From NCBI GenBank assembly GCA_012295275.1, contig CM022679.1:28819164-28865663 (forward strand): a DNA stretch of 46,500 nt, in the 5' to 3' direction. The stretch comes from Chrysomallon squamiferum (Eukaryota > Mollusca > Gastropoda > Neomphalida > Peltospiridae). Below the pieces are notes generated by a model. That model saw nothing but the letters and a program-made list of their open reading frames with translations. It did not search any database and was not told the origin of the DNA. The position numbers and the translations under genes were made by a program. Shown here in pieces: positions 23,601-33,738 of this stretch (position 1 is its first letter; every line of letters begins with the position of its first letter).

Positions 23601-25137
23601 TGGTGTGTTAAGATGACAGTTAACCCCTAGTTATAAAATTGCATTCAGTGAGAACTGCCCCATATAAAAACAAAAAGCTTTCTTCCAAGATCCTGGGTGA
23701 CTCATAATTTAATGACTAGATGCATTATTGTATTAACATTTTTATTTCAGACAAGTTCACTTATCCTGACTTGGAACATATTCTTCTGAAAGTAGGGTTT
23801 GCTGTGGTGAGTTAAGGTGTACCTAGTGTTTTCAGGGGTACATGTAACTGTTTGAAACCACAATTTTCACTCCCAGTCAGAAATAGGTCTTATCAGATAT
23901 TATTTCTATGTGATATGTATATATATATGTATATATAGCATAGTGGGATCTTCAAAAGTGTGGAATATTTTTAAAACATTAATTTTTCTTGTTAAAGAGC
24001 AACAGTCAGACATTGAAGATTTCTAGGCTTCATGTACAAAATAAATGTCATACACAGTTATTCAAGCAATAGTTAACCTTTTTATTTTTTTCATGACTGT
24101 TGCTCTTTGAAATAATAATCATTATTATACTCTGTTTTCAGCTCTGTGCTTAATTTTTTTATTGTGATTTTTTTTTCTGCTTTTTTATTCCCTTCCCACC
24201 CCACCACCATTTGTAAAACATTTACAATATAATAAAGGTAATGAAAAGGTATTTTTGATTTAATGAACTATTGAAGATCAGTAACATAAATATTACATTC
24301 AAAATTAAATAATTTCATAGATTTAAAAAAAAAATCTGTATATTATTGTGGTTTTTTGGGACGATACCATATAGTCAGTTCTGAAGTGATTGCAAATGGC
24401 TGTCAGTATTTAGTGGTTTTCTCAAATCAAAATTTTAATCTCAAAGATGACATAAGTTTGAAATTAATATGTTCAGAATGCTTTATTGCTTACAACAGTA
24501 ACATGGCTTTTTCCTCTTTCTTTTTTTTAATACCATTTGTGAGCTTTCCTTTCAAAGAGTATTTATTCAATTTGAGTAAATTAATATTAAAGTAAAAAAA
24601 ATGTTTTTCTTTTCTATCAGAAGAACAAGATCGAGATCCCATTCACGACGCTCAAGAAGCCGCAGATCCAGATCTCGCAGTCGCACTAAGAGGTCGAGGT
24701 CTCGGAGCAGGTCAAAGAGGTCACGATCACATGATAGGTCCAGTCGTAAGAATAAGAAGAAATCTTGGAGCAGGTCTCGGTCACGCAGTCGATCACGGCA
24801 CAGACACAAAGAGAAGAAGTTACATCGGACTCACAATTCCGATTCCGATTCTGATAGGTTCGTGTTATTACTTGCTTCTGTAACTTAATGTCAGCTTTAC
24901 TCTGAGAATAATTTATATTTTATTTAACTTTTAGTTGTTATGAAATAATCTGCACTGTTGAAATTGTTTTTGATGAATATATCTTTGTAAGATTTTAATT
25001 AACTCTTTTTTCCTGTGTGAAATTGTACTGTTTTAAATTGAATTTACTTTTATTTCACTTTTTTCCACAGATATGGGTTAGATGACAAAGATGAAACCAC
25101 AGATCCTATTGATGGCAGCAATGGTGAAATAAACTGA
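17622..25137 (+). CDS. LUC7L: LUC7-like U1 snRNP-associated splicing factor, with one apparent +1 frameshift
   Basis: U1 snRNP-associated protein that helps select 5' splice sites (LUC7L/LUC7L2 clade). Exons: 17622-17682, 20369-20463, 21119-21217, 21440-21550, 21724-21867, 22078-22254, 22607-22783, 22987-23079, 24621-24857, 25071-25137; 1261 nt, i.e. 419 aa plus stop plus one surplus base. Start MTAHDQIRAMLDELMGTSRD. Zinc finger 1 is C3H type (C36, C43/C44, C59, H63); a helical segment follows; zinc finger 2 has C190, C193, H209, H215 within LRVCEVCGAYLGIHDNDRRL; then an Arg/Ser-rich tail from exon 7 on. In exon 7 the frame reads QREKER and meets TGA at 22649-22651; skipping the T (CGC|T|GAG) restores EEMRKERDERL and the RS domain. 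Without the shift the product would be 243 aa, with both fingers and no RS tail, similar in extent to yeast Luc7. LUC7L versus LUC7L2 cannot be told apart. Confidence 0.92.
17683..20368 (+). other. LUC7L intron 1, no other gene seen
   Basis: 2.7-kb first intron after GATG|GTAAGT. AT-rich; open frames at 18384-18594 are Phe/Leu/Lys-rich repeats of composition, not protein-like. T-runs near 19650-19680 and 20080-20095. Confidence 0.6.
20464..21118 (+). other. LUC7L intron 2 with short (TA)n(GT)n run
   Basis: The only structure seen is a mixed TATA/GTGT microsatellite at about 20838-20871. Confidence 0.6.
23080..24620 (+). other. LUC7L intron 8, containing poison-exon candidate and an inverted repeat
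   Basis: 1.5-kb intron in the middle of the RS-domain coding region. It holds a T-rich low-complexity stretch (23205-23395), the predicted cassette exon 23751-23806 and a perfect 15-bp inverted repeat (23994-24008 and 24094-24108). Confidence 0.6.
23751..23806 (+). other. predicted poison cassette exon of LUC7L
   Basis: A strong acceptor (ttaacatttttatttcag, ending 23750) and a strong donor (GCTGTG|GTGAGT, from 23807) bracket 56 bases. Joined to exon 8, which ends in phase 2, the frame reads CAA GTT CAC TTA TCC TGA: a stop within seven codons. The length is also not a multiple of three. Splicing-factor genes commonly self-limit through such NMD exons; the exon itself is a prediction. Confidence 0.45.
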
Positions 25138-28100
25138 AACCAGACAGTTTCTTTTTCACATTTTTTAAATATAATATTCAGGACATGGTAAATAAATAAT
25201 TTACACATTATAATTGTGGCAAACTAGTTTGTATTCCATTTTTAAATGATGTCACCTAATAACATTTTATGTCATGTCAAATAAGGTGATTGAAAATAGA
25301 GTAATTAGCAAATATTATTTTTTTTTCCTTGCCTTCTAAATTCAAGAAAATATTTACTTGTATATCATGTTTTGTGTACAGTTGTGAAACCACTTACAAA
25401 AAACAACTTAAAAACAAAATTTAATTATTCTTAATTCAGATGACACTATTTTACAGCTGAATTCAGAAAACCCAGAGAAACATTAATAACCTGTGGTTGA
25501 TTATACAGTAGACTTAAGTTCTTTTTATCTTTTTATTTGTATTTCAAAACCTTTTTTGTCATCTGGGTCTTCAGTTGTTAATTTTGAAGCATGTATCTGC
25601 TAGTATGTATACCACTGTTATTTTTGTTCTTGTTCATTTTATTTCATTTACTTATTCATTAATGTAGGCTTCATCAAGATTACATGTATAAATGTGCTAG
25701 GACAGAAGCAAAGAAATGTGAAAGATAAAGCTATTGTTGTTTCCAGTTTGTTTTGTAGAATTAAAGTGATCAGTTATAAGTGTATTGTAAATAGAACTAG
25801 ACAGTGTGAGAAACTTTCTGATAGCTTTTGATGTATTTTGAACACTGTTTAATAAGACCTAAATATGAAGTAAGTTTCAGTTAATAAGTTGTGTAAGTTT
25901 GTTTTGGGTTTTTTAAACTGGTAATACAGGTTGGCATTTTAAGTAGAATTTCTTTTTTTTCTTGAATAATAACTTGTCTGATTTTATTTCAATCAAAATA
26001 AATCTGTGAAAATACCGTCCTGAAATTTGATAAAAATTAGAATTACAATTTTCCATAGCTAGAATATTACAAAGGTACGAAAGTGGATCTGAAGTGTATA
26101 TTATTTTGATTAAGGTTATGAACAGTACATATATAAATAATAATGATTCCTGTATGATAAAAACTGTTTATATATGTTCAAAAGATATTTTACCTTGAGT
26201 TACTTGCATCAGTTTTGCTCTGAAAACAATGATTTTTTAAACTGCCAATACCATGAATAGTTAAACAGTGACTGTAAAACTTCTTTTCTGTGTTTGAGGG
26301 TTTGAAGGAAAAATACCCAGATTATTCATCTTTTTATTTTCTCTTAATTTCAGGAGGGTTTTTTTGTTGTTTTTTTTTTTTTTTTTCACATATTTAATTT
26401 TTGCATTTACATCCAATATGGTTTTAAAAAGGTGAAGGAGGTTTTGGGTTCATTTATACGTTTGTTTGACAATTATACACAAAAATAGGTATTGTTAATT
26501 ATGGCATAATTTTCTTGCACAGTAAGCATCATCATTAGCCAGGGTAACACATTGTGTGCTGCATTTTACATTCTGCAGTAATACCTAGACTTGAAAAAAA
26601 TCAGCAAAAAATATGACGTTAACATAAATATTACTGCACACTTAGCTAAATTTATAAACATTTAAGGCTCTAAGGATGAAAACTCGTGTGTCTGTGTCCA
26701 TGCACTCAAACACATGCATACAGACAGCAAACATTTTTATGATTCTCATTTGTTTATTAATCATAAATGATCTAGGGTTTTTTATTAAATTTATAGTGCT
26801 ATGTTTTGAATTGCACCTTTTCTGCAGTATTAAATTCAGGTTCATTTTAAATACCATTTTTTTCTCTCTTTTTTTTAAATATTTTTTTTCCCTGTGATAT
26901 AATAGTTGTTGTTTTTTAATTTTTTTATCATAAATAAAACTAAATTAATTTGTTAATGTCTCACAAATTGTAATCTGTTCTCAACACTGATTCATTCAGT
27001 GTAAGAGCTGGCTTATAAATAAATACTCTTAAGGATTTTGTTACATGTGTTTTTAAATATTAGATTCTCAATTTACATTGCATTAATTTTCAGTATAAAT
27101 GTACAGAAATGCATGTCTTAATTTTTATATACATTTTTTTTTTTTTTTTTTAACCTTTCCCCAAAATGTAGAATACAAATTGTTCCACTACTTTATGCTG
27201 TATGCAGTGAAGTAGTTTTGAATTTATATTTAGAATGTCTGATCTTTATATTATTCATCCAATTCTGTTTGTGGTTTAAAAGAAAAAAATGTATAAAGAC
27301 ATATGAATTATCTGTTGAGAAATTATAAACTGGTGTCATTAACCTTTTGAATTAAATTTATCAACTTGAAATTCAAATTTAAAAGGAATGTAATTGTTTC
27401 TTTGTTGTTGTAATGGTATGTTTTAATTTTATGATTATTTACTGGTTATAATACATTGTGTTTGTATGTTTTAACTTTTACCGAATTAAAATAAAATAAA
27501 AGGTCATTACCTTTGTTGTTGTATGTAATTCTTTATTATTTTTAAATAAATTAACTGTTGTGTAGTGTTTACTAATCTATGATCCGGCATATTGTGCAGA
27601 TGAAGTTGATTATTTTTTCAGTCATGTGCTGTAAACATAATGGGCTGTTCTTGTTAATTAAATTTACAGGAAGGAATCGGTTCTAAAATCCAAATCTTTT
27701 TCCAGTCTGTAATATACCAATCAAATGACTGTCCTGAAAGTTGGCTTTCAAATAGAATTCCAAAATAATGATCATAGCTAATGCACAATACTGTAAAAAT
27801 TAGGGTTTGAAAAGTTGAGTTCACTTTATTAATAAAAATCACCTAAATACATTCTAATGCTTTCAAGTAACTGTTTTAATAATTTCATGTTAAAAGTAAC
27901 TTCTATTGTGCATAAATATATTTTGTCAGTTTTTTTAACTTTTAATTTCTTAGCAAGAGAGGCCTCCTGGTAAATATTTCTATTACCGTCTTGTTTGCCA
28001 AATATTTGCCACAAGAAATAAATTTAATTCAAAGAACATGTTTATTAGTGTTTGTAATGAGAAAGATAGTATTTGAGAATATAATGTTCTTCAAAATATA

Positions 28101-28462
28101 AACTACAAAAAGACAAGTTTGTGTTCATGAGAAATGGAAACCCATGTTTTTATTTCAGTATGTTATTTAACATAAATATGTCCAAAATGCAGATATTCAT
28201 GGCCATATAATAGTATTATTAGCCAGAGCTCTGAACATGCACCTTCTATAATCTATTAAACTAACTTTTATGTTCTTGCAAACAAAGAAATACAGTATAA
28301 AATTCAAAGGATTGTAAAGGTTTCGCACAGGTACATCCATTTACTATTTCACATTTGTTTTAATGAGCAACAATTATTTACAAGTCTGCACTTTCTCTTA
28401 AACCTCAATACATGATCCTAAAAAACACACAATTGAAAAAAATCAGTTAGCGAAGATTTTCA
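25138..28462. other. LUC7L 3' UTR and convergent spacer to NDUFA6, no gene seen
   Basis: Probable polyadenylation signals for LUC7L are AATAAA at 25191-25196 (short 3' UTR) and AATAAA copies near 27490-27500 followed by GT-rich sequence (ctttgttgttgtatg; long 3' UTR). T-rich runs occur at about 26368-26386 and 27128-27150. Open frames at 26642-26897 and 27654-28014 show no family features. The part next to 28463 is NDUFA6 3' UTR. Confidence 0.5.
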
Positions 28463-30035
28463 TCATTCATGGCCATCATAAAACTTTGACAAGAAATCAG
28501 TAGGACGAACTGGTTCTGTTTCCTTGAAATACCTCATTATGTGATTTCTTTGTTGCCAGATGTTGGTCACTTCTACCAGTTCCATTTGTCCCTGAAAAAA
28601 AATCAGAAATAAAATTAAGTTTTGTGACATGAAAAGAATGGCTTGAAAATGCTCCAAAAGTAATATCCCCACAATACTTCTTCCATCATCACCAAATCAA
28701 ATGTCTAAAATGTTAACAGGAAGTTAGCTCTATTTTCCTATTAACTATATGGGATGTATAAGACAAACTTCATCAAATCAGGATTATTAAGGAGTTTTTT
28801 GTCAAAATCATTAAGTTCGAATTAACTGCATCTATTCAGGAAAGAATTATTCATTATAAAAATAAGTATGAATCAATAAATTTTTCTTATTTCAAATATG
28901 TATATATAACCTGAAAGACCTCTTTAAATAGCATAGTTTCTCAAACATTCTCACACCAAGCATTCAGGGCCAACTCCTATCAGAGGATAGTGAGTAAATT
29001 TTGAATATACCAAAGACAATCAAACAAACTTTGCTAAAACTCGCAATACACAAATGAAATGAAATTTAATACCTTTATAACTAGAAGATCTATAATTCTG
29101 ATGTCTGTCACGTGTTTGTTTTTCATAAACTGTTCTCTCAGCTTGTCTTGTAGCTGACCAACAGTTACAGGAACATCAAACTCTTTTACTGAAAAGCAAA
29201 TATAATACAGGATTCATTTCTTTCAAGATTTCAGTGTAAAGTGAAAGAAAAGCAGGTCAGCTAACATCACATTTATATTCTGATGAAAATAATTTCGTTG
29301 CTATTATTTTATTTTAAAATTTTAAACTGTTGTTCTGAATTGTTTTAAATTTTTTTTTTTTTTTTTTCTAACCATGATTAATGAATCCAAAAACTATGTA
29401 ATTTACTTCTTTTTCTGATATATTTTGCTTTGTTGTTGGGGATTTTTGTTTGTTTTTGTTAATGTTCCTTTTTTAATCTTTTATTATTATTATTATTATT
29501 ATTAAATTTCAGACATCTGTGGTTATACAAAAAATGTAAAAAATTAATATATATGTCTGAAACTATAAATTATTATATAATTTGTTTTCATACTAAATTT
29601 TAATATTTCTTATGCTGAAATACACTGGTAGCTGCCTGGTTCCGATTAGGTAGTTTCATCATGTCAATTCCTTGACTTAAAAATTAAATATAAGCATGAA
29701 TTATTTACATGTAATTATACTTAGCATAATACTATACATATTATGATTCTAAAATGATTTTATTAACCGTCAGATTTATATTCAATATAAATTTCGGAAT
29801 GACACTTAAGTACATCTTGGACTTAACGACAACCTTCACCTGTCCTTGCAAAAATCTGACATTCAAGGCCAAATTGACATTCATACTGTTGCTGTTATCA
29901 GTACTTACCTATATATGGCAACTGCCTAAACCATGCTCGATATAAGTTGAAAACACGACGCCTAGCTTCCCCACTGTCTGTTGATAATATTGGTTTAACT
30001 TGTTTGAGGCCCTGCTGGACAGCTCTTGCTGCCAT
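28463..30035 (-). CDS. NDUFA6: NADH dehydrogenase (ubiquinone) 1 alpha subcomplex subunit 6 (LYRM6)
   Basis: Accessory LYR subunit of mitochondrial complex I; in the family it docks the acyl carrier protein NDUFAB1 on the matrix arm. Exons 29909-30035, 29073-29188 and 28463-28591 total 372 nt, 123 aa (human mature form about 128). Start [23 protein letters not shown] at residues 31-33 ([12 protein letters not shown]); then [39 protein letters not shown] and the highly typical C-terminus [14 protein letters not shown]. Splice sites are canonical (ATAG|GTAAGT, ttttcag|TAAAAG, AAAG|GTATTA, ttttcag|GGACAA). The start codon sits in CAAAATGGC, a YY1-type element. It is the second LYR-family gene in the window. 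Confidence 0.96.
28592..29072 (-). other. NDUFA6 intron 2, nothing else seen
   Basis: AT-rich intron; no repeats of note. Confidence 0.6.
29189..29908 (-). other. NDUFA6 intron 1 with short (ATT)n run
   Basis: Contains a T-run (about 29351-29368) and (ATT)n at about 29482-29505. The plus open frame 29754-29945 runs into exon 1 antisense and is not protein-like. Confidence 0.6.
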
Positions 30036-33000
30036 TTTGATATTAAACCAAAATCCTTGTCATGCTACGCTTACTTGACGCAATGGGTTTACTTTAATCG
30101 GCGGACTTGCAACAGCACGTAAAACGCGGATAAATATAATATACAGTTAATATACAAAGTACTTTAAAATAGCAATTAAATTGTGACGTTTATTTTATGT
30201 TTATTTATTTATTTACTTTTTTTTTCTTTTTGCGTTTGTTTGGTGTTTGTTTTTCTTTTGCTGATCTAGTGACAAAACTGCCTTGTCACATATTTTGTAA
30301 AGTTTACTATTTATATATTTGGAGAAATAAAATTTACTTTTTTGTCTGTTTTTGTTGCTTTTGACAGAAATAATTTGTACTTTCATTACAACAATTAGCC
30401 TTGGCTTCTTTTGTTTTTGGACACTTATGGGAAGTGTTCAGTATCTAGAATCTCTTATAATTTACATGCAGATGTCAGGATTTGTTATACCCCTTGTGCT
30501 GTTTGTCTTTCTAGTAAATTGATGAAATATAGGTCATCATTCTATGACAATTTGTTACATCACATTCTGTGAAATATCTTCACTCATTATGTCATAATTT
30601 ATGATCTTCAATTCATAACACTTCAGTCAATGTTATATTACAAAATGACATGACCCCTGAAAATTGCTGGATGAAAAAAGAACAAAACAACAAGAAAAAT
30701 ATTTTTATTTTCTCTAATCAAAAAATAAAATCAATATGCTTGAGAGAAACTCTATACAGAGCTTTCAAATTAATTTCAGTTTTCTGGGTTGTCTTGCAAC
30801 AATTATTTTTCACTTGACCCAGAATTAAGAGCTATGTTTTTTTTAAATTTTTTTTTTTTTCTCTTGTTGTTATGTTACAAAATGTTAAAAATGTTTTTGA
30901 TATCACTATTAACCCAAATAGCAACTTAATATATGAATATTTTGACAATTATTTCTTTTTCCCAAGCTGTTTACAAGACAAAATAATTCTTCCTACTGTT
31001 TAACCCAATCTTCCACAATTCAGAAATAATTTGAAAGTTCTGTGAGTTACCAATCTGCTGAATTCAGCATACTTGAAGTACATAGTGATTTCTCTGGGAT
31101 TTCATACAGTACATGTGTGTGTACCAGTACATTAAAAACAAACTAAAAGTTTTGACACTGAGTATAGGCTCACTCACTCAATGACTCACACACATATGCA
31201 CCTTCACACACACACACTTTAAACACACCTTTAAACACAGAAAACCTTCAACCACACACATCCACACACAGACATACATACACATTCATACTCACTCACT
31301 TAGAAGTCACACATGTCCACACACACACACACACACACCTATGTACCTCAGATACATACACACACCAGAACACACAAACACATTCTCTCACACACCCACA
31401 CCCAGATATACACTCACACATACACACCCACACACACATTCAAACTAAGACATACCCACATTTACTTTCAGACACACACACACACACACTCACTCACTCA
31501 AACTGAGACAGACACATACACACACACAACACACATACACACAGACACACACTCAGACACACACACACACACTCATTCAAACTGAGACGTACACACACAG
31601 ACACAAACACAACTCACATACATACATAGACACATACACACACAGACACACACACACACAGTTCTGGTTAACGGGGACTTTTTAATTTAAATTAAAAAAT
31701 AAATTAAAAAAAGAGTATCAAACTAATGCTTTGAAGAATCACATTATAAATTATTTTATCAATATTTTTAAAATCTTGTCTTGTTAAGAGAATGTCTCTA
31801 ACTGTCCAATAAAAAATAAAAAATCACTTAAGTCATTTGCGAAAAACCTTCCAGGACATTTTACATATTTATCCTGACATTATCACAAAACCACTGATGT
31901 GAAGATATCTTGTGAACAGCTAGTTAATTTTACTCAAAGAAATTTGTTTTATGCTTAACTGCCAATATCTTCTAAATATGAGTGAAATATCTGTATTTGT
32001 CAAATGAATTTCAAACATGTCCCAAACAAGTGGTACAGCATCCTAAATAAACAGGGTCTATTTATGATACTGTTTTTCTTTATTATTATTATTTTTTTAA
32101 ATTATATTTTAGTGGTGATCCCTGTTCACCAAAACTTGTGTTTGTATATCTAACCTTTTGCAAATTATTAGTTTTATTATGATCAACAAAATAATCAAAT
32201 ACCAATTTAATTTTATCTTTTGTCTTGAAACCCAATATTCAGTGGTTTAGAATATTTCGTAAATACTGATATAAATAATCTACAGAACTAAGTAAGTGGT
32301 GTTTTCTGAAAAGGAAAATTAAAAATAAAACATCTGTGAAAATGTATGAAAAAATAAATAAAAGATGAAAATGGCAATATTTCTGACTGCTGCCTTTCAA
32401 ATACAATTTAAAGGAGAGGGACACTTTTTTTTTTTCTTTAAAGAAAAAATTTGACATTTCAAAAATTTATGGAAAAGTGAAACTAAATGTAAGCTGAAAA
32501 TAGCAATAATTATTGTTTTGCTGCCTATAAAACTGGTTGGGATTTTAATTAAATAAAATGTTTTTATTTTTTTATTTTTTTTATTTTTTTTTTGGTGTCA
32601 TAGTTATTTATTTTCAATCTCCTCCTCTCAAATTTCCTTTTAAATGGAAATGGTAATAAAAAATAAATTAGTGATGACTTCTGGTGGTAATTAAGCAAAA
32701 TAAAACCTAATACAAAACTGGAGTACAGAAACTAGCCTTCTGTTTATATAAATGAAGGCAAAAATGAAAAAAAAATGAAAAATGAAAAAAATAGATTCTA
32801 TATTAATGAAACACAAAGGACTTTTATTAAGAATGAAAACTATCAACATTAAACAGTGTACAGATCTTCGGTTTTTGTAAGATATGTTGATGAGAATGAT
32901 AACCAATATATATGTAAATGCTCAGATACACATATACAAAATACATACACACATTACATAGAAATGGATACTGCTACCTACAAAGAATTAGTAGAAAATC

Positions 33001-33480
33001 TGCTTGTGGCAATGGACTTCATGACTGGATATGTCCTATCCACCACTGAGAAAATAATCTCAAACATTTAATGGCAGTATTTTTACAATGATTTTCCAAG
33101 ATAGAAATTATTCCAAACTGTTTTGTTTTTTTTCGTTTTATTTTTCTTTCTTGAATTGAAATTTAAGACAATGACAACTTTGGACTGTCAGACATGAAAA
33201 TAAAAATAAAAAGGAACAAACCATTTTTGTCATTTAATCCAAACAATCCCAACAAGACATTTTGATCATTTAATAAAAAAAAAAAAATTCGAAAATTAGA
33301 GACACTTTGACTTTAACAGAACTAACATTCTACTGTCAGAATTCAACAACAAACAAACTAAAATGTTTCTAAACAACAAACAGCACTAACTAATATCTGG
33401 ATAAAGAAAAATATGCTCAGTGTTATGTGTTAAGTTTTCTTTCATTTTCTTTTTGTTTCTCTGGTTACTGAGTGTCCTCC
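30036..33480. other. spacer between NDUFA6 promoter and ePHD gene 3' end
   Basis: The first 100 bases (30036-30135) carry CG dinucleotides (gcttacttgacgcaatgggt, aatcggcggac) and are the probable NDUFA6 promoter. The rest is AT-rich, with a CA-rich tandem region at 31168-31660. An AATAAA on the minus strand near 32823-32828 could end the ePHD transcript. No gene recognised; the open frames at 31313-31585 (repeat), 32239-32457 and 32691-33071 are not protein-like. Confidence 0.5.
31168..31660. repeat. CA-rich compound minisatellite
   Basis: About 490 bases of interrupted (CA)n with higher-order blocks: TTCAAACTAAGACATAC near 31439, CTCAAACTGAGACAGACA near 31498 and TTCAAACTGAGACGTACA near 31576 recur within CA runs. 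Confidence 0.9.
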
Positions 33481-33738
33481 AGATTTTTAACCTGAAAATA
33501 ACCAACAATACGAAACATAACAATGACAAATAATATGACTAAAAAACATAAGGATCATCATCATCATCATCATTATTATTATTATTCACTTATAAATCCA
33601 TTATTTATCATTTCAAAGTAACAGTCACCAAAAGCATAATGTTAACAAAGTATAAACGAAATTACATTTCTGTTGCAAAGTCAATGAAACAAAAGCAAAA
33701 ATCTTCACTAAAAACAATAAATTACCTGTAGGTTTTGA
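33481..33738 (-). other. ePHD gene 3' UTR with a probable intron
   Basis: On the minus strand the stop codon is followed after 13 bases by CTACAG|GTAATT (donor at 33725), and ggttattttcag precedes GTTAAAAATCTGG (exon resuming at 33491). This gives a 234-base 3' UTR intron (33492-33725) containing (ATC)n(ATT)n at about 33553-33586. The junction is too close to the stop to trigger NMD by the usual rule. Confidence 0.5.

Noticed and set aside
31313-31585. 90-aa open frame rich in His-Thr
   Set aside because: Translation of the CA-rich minisatellite; no conserved motif.
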